Assembly (NCBI GenBank): GCA_964528035.1
Contig: CAZGQY010000207.1
Coordinates: 1-6,894, forward strand
Length of the DNA: 6,894 bases
Origin: CAZGQY01 sp964528035
GTDB taxonomy: Bacteria; Pseudomonadota; Gammaproteobacteria; Methylococcales; UBA1147
Reading direction: 5' to 3'
Made by a program: the position numbers and the translations under genes. Below, piece by piece: positions 1 to 5,704 of this stretch. Positions within the stretch are counted from its first letter, which is position 1, and each line of letters opens with the position of its first letter. Below the pieces are notes generated by a model, which was not told where the DNA came from, made no database searches, and worked only from the letters and a program-made list of their open reading frames with translations.

Positions 1-95
1 GAGGAAGTGTATGCGGCAGGGAAGCCGCATCCAAGCCTACAAGGATGTATTTACAGCGTCTTCCGAAACAGATCACCCATAGAGGGACGAGCAGT
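1..95. repeat. Palindromic intergenic repeat (REP-like), partial
   Basis: Non-coding DNA before the first gene. A perfect 7-bp stem (ATGCGGC at 11-17 with GCCGCAT at 24-30, loop AGGGAA) is followed by a segment around 42-95 that resembles dispersed intergenic repeats of gammaproteobacteria. The hairpin is seen directly. The repeat identity is from memory and uncertain. A genome self-comparison would settle it. Confidence 0.4.
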
Positions 96-118
96 TACCA
101 AAAAAGAACAATTTAAAT

Positions 119-154
119 GGCTTGGAAGGCTGTTTATAACCAGCTTTCCAAGCT
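119..154 (+). promoter_or_regulatory. Hairpin in the leader of the membrane-protein gene
   Basis: Left arm 119-132 pairs with right arm 141-154 around the loop TTTATAAC. The core arms are CTTGGAAGGCTG and CAGCTTTCCAAG, giving 12 pairs with one G-U. Two outer pairs (one G-U) extend the stem to 14. The stem ends 8 nt before the Shine-Dalgarno sequence GAGGA (163-167) of the gene starting at 175. No T-run follows, so it is not a classical terminator. It may act as a leader structure, an RNA-stability element or a protein-binding palindrome. Confidence 0.5.
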
Positions 155-174
155 TCTCAACAGAGGAAATTAAA

Positions 175-1464
175 ATGAAAAATTCAATTGAACAAAGCGA
201 ACCCTACAGAAACCGGGTGAGTACTTTTCTACGCTGGTGTGGTGCGTTGATCTTGGTGGTTGCCGCTTTACATTATATGTTACAGGGTCTGAATCTGACT
301 TCTGAAGCATTGCGATTCTGGGTGATGCCGGGTTTTATTGTGTTTGTGGCACTGTGTGGATTATTTTGCGGATACTGGTTCGGTGACACTAAAAGTGCGC
401 GGGTGTTTTTTGGACTCGGAACTGCATTTGTGGTGACGCAGTTGTCACAGGTCGCTGCAATGGGGCGGGGTTTAATGATCCGCGGCCAGGCCGGGGAAGT
501 ACCACTGGATATGTGGTGGGATCTGGATCGTTTGTCTCCGGTGGTTTTTGGTATCAATGTGTTTATCAGTCTTATTTTGACAGTACCCGTTGCGTTTGCG
601 GCTTTTTCAATTCTCGCCCGCGAGCAACGCAACAGTTTAATGACAGGCTTTAGTCTGGCGAGCGCGACTATGATGTTGCCCGCTCGCGGTTCGATGTGGA
701 CGACAATATTGATTGTGGTTTTGTTTGTTGTGTTACGTTATCGCGATGCCGTTTTTTATCGGGTGGATCGAGCGCTGTCAACCAGCAGCGGAATTGCCGC
801 GCGATCTTTGCTGTGGCTGCCATTGTTTATCATGATCGGGCGCAGCATGTTTTACCCGGTTTCTGATTTCCAGGCCGCAGTATTAATGACATTGTTAGCC
901 TGGATGCTGATTGAAGAAACACCACGTCTTATAAATATCAGAATTGTTAGCTCGGTACTACAGTTATTGGGCCTGGTGGTTGCAGTGAGTGCCTGGTGTT
1001 TCGGGATTAATGATTTGATTCCTTCTTTGTCAGGTTGCGCGGAAGTTTATTGGATAATATTGCCTGTCGCGGGTTTGATGATACTTATCTCGCATCGCAT
1101 GCAGGACGACAGTCCGGGTTTAAGAATGTTTGCTGCGATGATCGCAACCATAACAGTGGTTGGGGTTATGCTGGATGGTCGTGTAGCGGTCAGTTCTATT
1201 GTTGCCATTGCAACAGGAATCGCACTGTCGATGAATGGGTTGGTGTGGCGTGAAAAGTTTGTGTTTAGTTGCGGATTAATCAGTATCGGCGGCGGCTTGC
1301 TCTACTATATCGGATTCCTTTTTGAAATGTATGAATCGATGCCCTGGTTTATTGCCGCATTCATTGGGGTTGCTGCTTTACTACTGGCTTCATGGATAGA
1401 AACACAGCAAGGCAAATGGTTTGGAAGAGTGACACACAGTTGGCAGGATTTCAGGGCATGGTAA
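175..1464 (+). CDS. Polytopic inner-membrane protein of unknown function
   Basis: This is a 429-residue, very hydrophobic protein. The frame is open from position 7, but the ATG at 175 is chosen because GAGGA (163-167) lies 7 nt before it and the upstream residues look like translated repeat DNA. After a short polar N-terminus (about 1-18), roughly 12 hydrophobic segments can be picked out, for example near residues 20-38, 48-70, 74-96 and 118-145, with the last near 395-415. The C-terminal tail is short and polar (ends SWQDFRAW). There is no signal peptide cleavage site, and I see no transporter or enzyme motif I can name. Polar pieces such as RDAVFYR and MQDDSPG look like short loops. A hairpin precedes it and a weak terminator follows, so it may be monocistronic or the last gene of an operon starting left of the window. 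It has no evident link to the retroelement. Confidence 0.85.
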   Translation: MKNSIEQSEPYRNRVSTFLRWCGALILVVAALHYMLQGLNLTSEALRFWVMPGFIVFVALCGLFCGYWFGDTKSARVFFGLGTAFVVTQLSQVAAMGRGLMIRGQAGEVPLDMWWDLDRLSPVVFGINVFISLILTVPVAFAAFSILAREQRNSLMTGFSLASATMMLPARGSMWTTILIVVLFVVLRYRDAVFYRVDRALSTSSGIAARSLLWLPLFIMIGRSMFYPVSDFQAAVLMTLLAWMLIEETPRLINIRIVSSVLQLLGLVVAVSAWCFGINDLIPSLSGCAEVYWIILPVAGLMILISHRMQDDSPGLRMFAAMIATITVVGVMLDGRVAVSSIVAIATGIALSMNGLVWREKFVFSCGLISIGGGLLYYIGFLFEMYESMPWFIAAFIGVAALLLASWIETQQGKWFGRVTHSWQDFRAW

Positions 1465-1488
1465 GAATTTAAGTTAAATCGAATATTG

Positions 1489-1523
1489 CCGCGATGGGGC
1501 TTTGAGTTTTGCTGCGGTTTTTT
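1489..1523 (+). terminator. Weak rho-independent terminator candidate
   Basis: CCGC (1489-1492) can pair with GCGG (1514-1517), with one extra G-U inside, and six T residues (1518-1523) follow immediately. It lies 25 bp after the stop codon of the membrane-protein gene. The stem is short and the loop long (about 20 nt), so the call rests mainly on position and the T-run. Confidence 0.4.
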
Positions 1524-1530
1524 GTAGGCA

Positions 1531-1594
1531 GGCGTTGAGCTTGTGAAGCCCAGCAGGATGGTTACGTCAATGCTGGGTTTCGTTCCTCAACGCC
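1531..1594. repeat. REP-like long hairpin, interrupted by IS insertion
   Basis: GGCGTTGAG (1531-1539) pairs perfectly with CTCAACGCC (1586-1594). Further in, CCCAGCA (1549-1555) pairs with TGCTGGG (1571-1577). Between the stems the strands pair only partly. The phrase TGGGTTTCGTTCCTCAACGCC resembles a common gammaproteobacterial intergenic repeat that normally runs on for about 10 bp on each side. Here the right side stops exactly where an IS110-like end begins. IS110-family elements are known to insert into REP-type palindromes (IS621 in E. coli is the documented case). The hairpin is seen. The repeat identity and the insertion history are inference. Confidence 0.55.
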
Positions 1595-1873
1595 ATATAT
1601 GGACTCCTCGTTTATTGCAAGACAAATTATCATTTTTTAATAAAGTAAACAGAGATCAAGGTTGCAGCCATATATCCGGTCTTTAAATGGAAGATTTTTG
1701 CCTTCCTGACCTTGATGAATCTATCCGCGCACTTTCACCACAACCAGCCTAACGGTTTCTAAAGAACCTCTGCGTAGAACGGGTTTGAAAAGCACCGGTC
1801 TGACCTGTTTATGTCATCAAATTATGTTTACTTGCCTGCGCAATTTGGTACTGATCTTAAGGTTAACGGTTGA

Positions 1874-1952
1874 GGGTTATCCACGCTTTGTCCCTAGGCA
1901 AAAGAGCCCTTTAGGTTTAGCTCGGTGCCTGTGGGCAAAGGGTGGATAACCC
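1874..1952. repeat. 27-bp imperfect inverted repeat inside the IS remnant
   Basis: The left arm 1874-1900 begins GGGTTATCCAC and the right arm 1926-1952 is its inverted copy, with 23 of 27 positions matching. The 25-bp spacer contains a further GAGC/GCTC pairing. It could be a structured RNA segment of the IS, a small MITE-like insertion or a strong cruciform. Each arm carries TTATCCAC, eight of nine positions of the DnaA-box consensus, but two inverted copies in an IS remnant do not make an origin. Confidence 0.6.
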
Positions 1953-1966
1953 GCTCCAAATCTGGG

Positions 1967-2107
1967 TTAAACCGCCTCAGCCGGTCGATATTCCTCCGTT
2001 TTCGTCGCTAACGCCCAAAGAATGCGGGCATTCTTATTGGCCAAGGCGACCGCCGCGATATTCATACCTCGACGTTGAACCAGGGCTCTAAGCCAGCCTA
2101 CTTCATT
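1967..2107 (-). pseudogene. IS110-family transposase, C-terminal fragment
   Basis: Reading the minus strand from about 2095 down to the TAA at 1967-1969 gives WLRALVQRRGMN, then VALANKNARILWAL, then about a dozen charged residues. The V-A-L-A-N-K-N/T-x-R-x-x-W-A-L block near the C-terminus is characteristic of IS110-family transposases, which act at the element ends guided by a bridge RNA. Only about 43 residues survive of a protein normally 300-400 long. An in-frame TAA at 2108-2110 closes the frame upstream. The catalytic DEDD domain and the Tnp_20 serine are absent, so the fragment is not functional. Confidence 0.75.
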
Positions 2108-2288
2108 TTAATTTGGTAGCAAGTTATTTTCCGTGATATCAGGGGTTCTGAATTTGGGTAACTATGTCTGTTTTTTGTATTTATTCAGGTATAAGGTTAA
2201 AGGAATTTGCCGTACATTTTGGAGTTGAGAAGTCAGACAGAGTCTTGACGATAAAATCGGCCTTTAAGAAAAACAGTTAATATGATAC

Positions 2289-2322
2289 TTGACCCGTTTG
2301 GCTTCTTGACCCGTTTGGCTTC
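2289..2322. repeat. 17-bp perfect tandem duplication upstream of the toxin-antitoxin promoter
   Basis: TTGACCCGTTTGGCTTC occurs at 2289-2305 and again immediately at 2306-2322. Decayed similarity (TGGCGTTTGGTTCCGTTTG) continues to about 2345. Each unit begins TTGACC, the same hexamer that serves as the probable -35 box at 2352-2357. It looks like slippage duplication. A regulatory effect is possible but not shown. Confidence 0.8.
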
Positions 2323-2351
2323 CGTATGGCGTTTGGTTCCGTTTGTGTGTC

Positions 2352-2380
2352 TTGACCGATCCCACAATAAATACCATAAT
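2352..2380 (+). promoter_or_regulatory. Sigma70-type promoter of the vapBC operon
   Basis: TTGACC (2352-2357) and CATAAT (2375-2380) are separated by 17 bp, and each matches the sigma70 consensus at five of six positions. Transcription would start near 2387, giving a leader of about 27 nt before the antitoxin ATG at 2414. Confidence 0.65.
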
Positions 2381-2394
2381 GATACCATATTGGT
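2371..2394 (+). promoter_or_regulatory. Probable autoregulatory operator over the vapBC promoter
   Basis: ATACCATA occurs at 2371-2378 and 2382-2389, 11 bp apart (one helical turn). The second copy runs into the interrupted palindrome ACCA-TAT-TGGT (2384-2394). The sites overlap the -10 box and the expected start point. Ribbon-helix-helix antitoxins typically bind paired short repeats at such positions and repress the operon together with the toxin. The binding here is inference. Confidence 0.5.
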
Positions 2395-2413
2395 TTTTTA
2401 TTGGAAGTTTACT

Positions 2414-2656
2414 ATGCCAGCATTAACCCTCAAAAACATACCTGATAGCCTTTATTTGCAACTTAAGGAAGCTGCCCGAGCCCATCATCGAAGTTTAAAT
2501 AGTGAAATACTTTTCTGCGTTGAACGAACCCTCGGTACTCACAAAATAGATGTTTCTGAACATCTTAGCGTTGCTAGAACATTGAGAGCAAAAACTGAAG
2601 ACTACCCTATAGCTAACGATGAATTAACAGCAGCAAAGAATGAAGGTCGTCCATGA
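2414..2656 (+). CDS. vapB: VapB/FitA-type ribbon-helix-helix antitoxin
   Basis: The protein has 80 residues. The frame is open further upstream (to about 2282), but the ATG at 2414 is chosen because GGAAG (2403-2407) lies 6 nt before it, and the N-terminus MPALTLKNIPDSLYLQLKEA matches the start of FitA-like antitoxins. The beta strand (about residues 2-8), helix A (9-22) and helix B (25-40, SLNSEILFCVERTLG) form the ribbon-helix-helix DNA-binding fold. The charged C-terminal half (45-80) would wrap around and block the toxin. It would neutralise the downstream PIN-domain nuclease and, with it, repress the promoter at 2352-2380. Its stop codon overlaps the toxin start (ATGA, 2653-2656), implying translational coupling. 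The family call is strong; the choice between the names VapB and FitA is not decided. Confidence 0.88.
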   Translation: MPALTLKNIPDSLYLQLKEAARAHHRSLNSEILFCVERTLGTHKIDVSEHLSVARTLRAKTEDYPIANDELTAAKNEGRP

Positions 2657-3054
2657 TTGTTGTTGATACCAATATCATCGCTTACCTCTATATCTCAGGC
2701 GAAACGTCTTTACAAGCGGAACAACTATTGTCTTTTGATTCACTTTGGATTGCTCCCATTTTATGGCGAAGTGAGTTTAGAAGTGTTCTAAGCCAGTATT
2801 TACGTAAAGACATTTTAAGCCTCGATGATATTTTGATGATTTTACAGCTAGCGGAGAATTTGTTAGATGATAATGAGTATAAGATTTCGTCTTCTCATAT
2901 AATGCAACTCGTTAATTCGAGTAATTGTTCTGCATATGATTGTGAATTTGTTGCACTGGCTCAATACTTAGATATTCCACTCATTACGGCAGATAAAAGG
3001 ATACTAAGAGAATTTCCAAAAGTTGCAATATCGCTTGATATTTACCTTGCCTAA
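2653..3054 (+). CDS. vapC: VapC/FitB-type PIN-domain RNase toxin
   Basis: This 133-residue protein is the usual size for the family. The four acidic residues of the PIN active site, which bind magnesium for endoribonuclease cleavage, are visible: D5 in IVVDTN, E41 in LWRSEFRSVL, D96 in SAYDCEFVALA and D114 in LITADKRIL. VapC toxins usually cut tRNA or rRNA and halt translation; the target here cannot be read from sequence. The ATG overlaps the antitoxin stop by 4 nt and has no strong Shine-Dalgarno sequence of its own beyond GAAGGTCGT (2641-2649), which fits translational coupling. All catalytic residues are present, so the toxin should be active when released. The 250 bp after it hold no clear terminator. 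A near-palindrome TTAC-GAATTT-GTAA (about 3196-3209) is the only structure I see there. Confidence 0.92.
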   Translation: MIVVDTNIIAYLYISGETSLQAEQLLSFDSLWIAPILWRSEFRSVLSQYLRKDILSLDDILMILQLAENLLDDNEYKISSSHIMQLVNSSNCSAYDCEFVALAQYLDIPLITADKRILREFPKVAISLDIYLA

Positions 3055-3307
3055 CGCAACTAATAACCGGTGCCCACGAAGCGACGAAGCCGCACTCTGA
3101 AAAACTCAATTAATTTGTTTTTTATTGATATATTGCCACCGGATTCGAAAGAGGGTTTAGATGCGCAAGTCGGCACACGATGAAACCATTGGTTATTACG
3201 AATTTGTAATAATTTGTATAGATCTACTTTGTGACGAGTGGTGGTAAAATGATCCGGATATATTCTAAGCGGGTCGTTGACAATAAAAATATGGACAGTC
3301 ATCTCAA

Positions 3308-4045
3308 ATGAATTCCCAAACCCTATTGATTCCGGATATTGCCTGGGTAGAAATACCTGAGGGTTCTTTTTTGTATGGCGAAAAAAAAGATATAAAGACC
3401 TTGGAACTACCGACTTTCTGGATGGCAAAATATCCTGTCACGAACGGTCAGTATCAGACATTTATTGATGCCGGTGGTTATGATGAACCGCGTTGGTGGC
3501 ACGATCTGATAAAACCGGAGCCTGAGGATTCCCACTGGACTCAGTCCAATCGTCCTCGGACCGATATAGATTGGTACGAAGCAGTGGCGTTTTGTCGTTG
3601 GTTGTCTGTGATGCTGGATTTGGGCTCGGAGGCCATTCGGTTACCGAGTGAGGAGGAATGGGAGAAAGCTGCCCGAGGAGAAAACGGCTTGGATTATCCC
3701 TGGGGGAATGACTATCGTTCGGGTTTTGCGAATATCGATGAGACAGAAAATGGAAATGGTTCCTGGTATTTACAACAAACTACAGCGGTGGGACTGTATT
3801 CCCACAGCGAGTCTTCCTATGGCGTCCAGGATTTGGCTGGAAATGTCTGGGAATGGTGTTTGAACAAATACAATCATCCAAAGGTAATTGAGCCTGATAG
3901 CAGCGGTGACTGGCGTGTGTTGCGCGGCGGCTCGTGGCTCGTCACTTCAGACTTCGCGCGCGCTGGCCTCCGCAACGGGGACTTTCCCGGCTTCCGGGTC
4001 AGCAGCAGGGGTTTTCGGGTATTGTCGTCGGTCCCCATTCGCTGA
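3308..4045 (+). CDS. DGR target protein 1: FGE-sulfatase / C-type-lectin-fold variable protein
   Basis: This 245-residue protein consists of one FGE-sulfatase (SUMF1-type) domain with a C-type-lectin fold. Family landmarks are seen in order: WVEIPEGSF (near 13-21), YPVTNGQYQTFID (near 42-54), RLPSEEEWEKAARG (near 116-129), YPWGN (near 135), GVQDLAGNVWEWC (near 172-184) and RVLRGGSW (203-210). The last 45 residues (201-245) are VR1. Fifteen residues there differ from the template-encoded sequence: 211-214, 216, 220, 221, 224-226, 228, 229 and 231-233. Catalytic FGEs carry two cysteines just after GGS-aromatic; here those positions are V212 and A217, so it should be a binding scaffold, not a formylglycine-generating enzyme. 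The ATG at 3308 has only a weak ribosome site (GGA, 13 nt upstream), but a TAA at 3284-3286 bounds the frame. It lacks the N-terminal extension of the second target and has no signal peptide, so it is probably cytoplasmic. The ligand is unknown. Confidence 0.93.
   Translation: MNSQTLLIPDIAWVEIPEGSFLYGEKKDIKTLELPTFWMAKYPVTNGQYQTFIDAGGYDEPRWWHDLIKPEPEDSHWTQSNRPRTDIDWYEAVAFCRWLSVMLDLGSEAIRLPSEEEWEKAARGENGLDYPWGNDYRSGFANIDETENGNGSWYLQQTTAVGLYSHSESSYGVQDLAGNVWEWCLNKYNHPKVIEPDSSGDWRVLRGGSWLVTSDFARAGLRNGDFPGFRVSSRGFRVLSSVPIR
3910..4039 (+). repeat. DGR variable repeat 1 (VR1)
   Basis: It aligns without gaps over 130 bp to the template repeat (5705-5834, read on the minus strand). Of 31 adenines in the template core, 22 are changed (10 to T, 9 to G, 3 to C), plus one more A-to-C near the 3' end at 4035. 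No other base differs. The 5' 28 bp and the stretch GGGTTTTCGGGTATTGTCG near the 3' end are identical to the template, the latter being the expected initiation-of-mutagenic-homing region. The stop codon TGA (4043-4045) lies just outside. No GC-rich hairpin follows this copy, unlike VR2. Confidence 0.96.
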
Positions 4046-4095
4046 TCGCTGTTTTTCTGTCCACTGGTATTATCGGGTCTATTTTTGTTAAAATT

Positions 4096-5154
4096 TTACC
4101 ATCGAAAACGACTCAGTAGCGAACGTCTTAATCCCCAGGTGTCGGCGTATCGAACATGGTTTATCCATCCTTGTACGCTGGCGTCGAATTCCGCGAAACT
4201 AATCTCGCCTTGCTGCCAGGCGTCGAATTTATCTACGAGCCGACGGGTACTGTGAACTACCTTGCGTCGCTTTATACGCCGATGATCTGGATAAACCACA
4301 AAACCAAGCCATGGTATACCACATCGAACAGGTAATACCTGGGCACTGTGATCATGAAATGTGAGTCTCAAGCTGATTAGCATCTCGCGTATGGACTGTT
4401 TCCAGTTCCAAAGCTCTGTCTTGGAATTGGAGAACAACGCAAAATCATCGACGTAGCGAAGGTAGCCTTTGCATTCCAATTGCCGCTTAATAAACAGATC
4501 CAGTGGATGTAGGTAACAGTTAGACCAGAATTGTGATGTCAGATTGCCAATCGGCAAGCCTTTTGGTCGACACAGGGCGACTAAATCATCACCTGGTAAA
4601 AGTGGTGGGTTATAGTCGTTATCCCGGATATCTTCGCCACTGGCTAGAACCTGATTGACCAAGGCCAGGGTTTTGTTGTTCTTTATGATCGGTTGCAGAA
4701 TTTCTGTCAGAATTTTGTGGTCAATGGACGGAAAATGTTTGACTATATCGAGCCGTAGAACGAAGTCATATTATCGAGCAAACTGTTGTAAACGGTTTAC
4801 AGCACGATGTGTTCCCTTACCAGCCCGGTTGGCGAAGCTGTCAGGCAAAAAGCGAGATTCGAATAAAGGTTCAATCACATTGCAGAAGGCGTGATGGACT
4901 ACTCGGTCGCGGAAGGGCGCGGCACTGATCAGTCTTTTTTTTGGTTCGTGAATAAAAAAGTGAGTGTATTCGCCGGGACGATAGTTTCCATTCTTCAAAT
5001 CTTGTCTCAAATCCAGTAGATTGTCGGCGATTCTGTACTCGAAGTTTGCGACGGAACCTACACTTCTCTTTCCTTTTGAAGCTTTTCCAAAAGCGTGCAA
5101 AAGATTAGAGAATGAACAAATCTGTTCAAATTGATTTTGATTTGGAGAACCCAT
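4096..5154 (-). pseudogene. DGR reverse transcriptase, interrupted by an in-frame TAA
   Basis: From the ATG at 5154-5152 the frame has 353 codons including the final stop at 4096-4098, a normal length for a DGR reverse transcriptase. Codon 128 is TAA (4773-4771) in the same frame, with no frameshift. Before it, conserved RT blocks are clear: FEQICSF (about 9-15), EPKKRLISAAPFRDRVVHHA (about 70-89) and DSFANRAGKGTH (about 105-116). After it come LDIVKHFPSID with motif A aspartate D136, the DGR signature IGNLTSQ (202-208, replacing the QGxxxSP of other RTs), the catalytic YVDD (234-237) and the thumb region ending LLSRFRW. The downstream part cannot be rescued by a plain internal start, because the first TTG (codon 165) lies after motif A. 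In a working DGR this enzyme, with Avd, copies the TR RNA with errors at adenines. It is convergent with target gene 1 (50 bp between stop codons) and its start overlaps that of avd. Either the gene is newly inactivated, or the stop is read through or is a sequence error. Confidence 0.93.
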
Positions 5155-5497
5155 GAAAGAACCTATGATTATATTGAGTCGAACCTTCGACTTGCTGGAA
5201 TGGTTGTTGCCAAAAGTAGAACGGTTTCCAAGACTTTACCGCTATAGTGTCAACAGACGCCTGATGGATGCAGCGTTGGATTTTCAGGAACAACTGTATT
5301 CTGCTCGTAAATTGCGGGGTGCTGCCCGACAGAAACAGTTACTTGAATGTGATGCCACGCTGGACCGGCTGCGTTTGTATCTTCGGCTCATACATCATTG
5401 GCAATGGATTAGTGATGGACAATATGAACATATTAGTTTGAAAGTATCGGAAATCGGTCGAATGTTGGGTGGTTGGTTGAAACATCACAATCAATGA
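5153..5497 (+). CDS. avd: Avd, DGR accessory variability determinant (four-helix bundle)
   Basis: This 114-residue basic, mostly helical protein matches the Avd family: FDLLEWLLPKVERFPRLYRY (about 12-31), then LMDAALDFQEQLYSA, then LRLYLRLIHHWQWISDGQYEH, and a C-terminal IGRMLGGWLKH. In the Bordetella phage DGR, Avd forms a pentameric, positively charged barrel that binds the reverse transcriptase and the template RNA and is essential for mutagenic homing. The start is supported by GGAG (about 5143-5146), 6-7 nt before ATG (5153-5155). The gene is on the plus strand, whereas the TR and RT are on the minus strand, with avd between them. Canonical cassettes have all three co-oriented. Its ATG overlaps the RT ATG (the bases CATG read both ways), so the two leaders lie inside each other's coding sequence. 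The frame is intact. Confidence 0.92.
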   Translation: MKEPMIILSRTFDLLEWLLPKVERFPRLYRYSVNRRLMDAALDFQEQLYSARKLRGAARQKQLLECDATLDRLRLYLRLIHHWQWISDGQYEHISLKVSEIGRMLGGWLKHHNQ

Positions 5498-5553
5498 TTT
5501 TCATTGGTACATGGTACGAGATTGTCGACTTTTGATAGCTTGCAACGTTAAAT

Positions 5554-5587
5554 GAGGCACCGCGGGAGCGAATCCGGGCGGTACCTC
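5554..5587 (-). other. 10-bp stem-loop in the DGR RNA spacer
   Basis: GAGGCACCGC (5554-5563) pairs with GCGGTACCTC (5578-5587). On the minus-strand RNA all ten positions pair, one as a G-U. The 14-nt loop is 5564-5577. It lies between TR and RT and outside any gene, so a structural role in the template RNA is plausible. No T-run follows on either strand, which argues against a terminator. Confidence 0.55.
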
Positions 5588-5704
5588 GCTTCAATATAAG
5601 CCCGACGCAACGCGTGCGGACCGGATGTACCCGCGCCATTTATACATCTCTGCTGCGCCCTGCAAACCATGGTCGGCAGACCCTGCTGATAGCAGAAATG
5701 GGGA

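Larger units (their letters stand above)
1595..2107 (-). mobile_element. IS110-family (probably IS1111-like) element remnant
   Basis: On the minus strand the segment holds the 3' end of an IS110-type transposase (stop at 1967-1969), then about 370 bp of non-coding DNA, then a terminal motif reading GAGGAGTCCATATATGG (about 1597-1613 on the plus strand in reverse complement), which I recognise as the style of IS110/IS1111 ends. The other end and most of the transposase are missing. A long non-coding stretch downstream of the transposase would fit the IS1111 subgroup, in which the guide (bridge) RNA lies on that side. No direct repeats are expected for this family. The left boundary is placed where the REP-like stem ends. 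The right boundary is the last transposase-like codon before an in-frame stop. Confidence 0.6.

Noticed and set aside
7..174. N-terminal extension of the membrane protein from the ATG at 10 or an earlier start
   Set aside because: The translated stretch is repeat and hairpin DNA, and a good ribosome site precedes the ATG at 175.
1874..1952. Replication origin based on two DnaA-box-like TTATCCAC sequences
   Set aside because: Only two imperfect boxes, as arms of an inverted repeat inside an IS remnant, with no AT-rich unwinding element or origin genes nearby.
3050..3180. Integron attC site after vapC (GCCTAAC just before and across the stop)
   Set aside because: No matching GTTRRRY core lies at the expected distance, and no paired internal sites or integrase are seen.
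3277..3305. Promoter for target gene 1 based on TTGACA at 3277
   Set aside because: The hexamer is perfect, but at 17 bp spacing the -10 position reads CATCTC and would lie on the start codon. No usable -10 is present.
3060..3428. Minus-strand frame upstream of and overlapping target gene 1
   Set aside because: It overlaps conserved FGE codons and the AT-rich leader and has no family resemblance.
4089..4098. Palindrome TAAAATTTTA between target 1 and RT as a bidirectional terminator
   Set aside because: It is a purely AT 10-bp palindrome with no GC stem. I see no convincing terminator in the 50 bp between the two convergent stop codons.
4655..4894. Plus-strand frame opposite the RT
   Set aside because: It is antisense to conserved RT motifs and has no recognisable domain or ribosome site.
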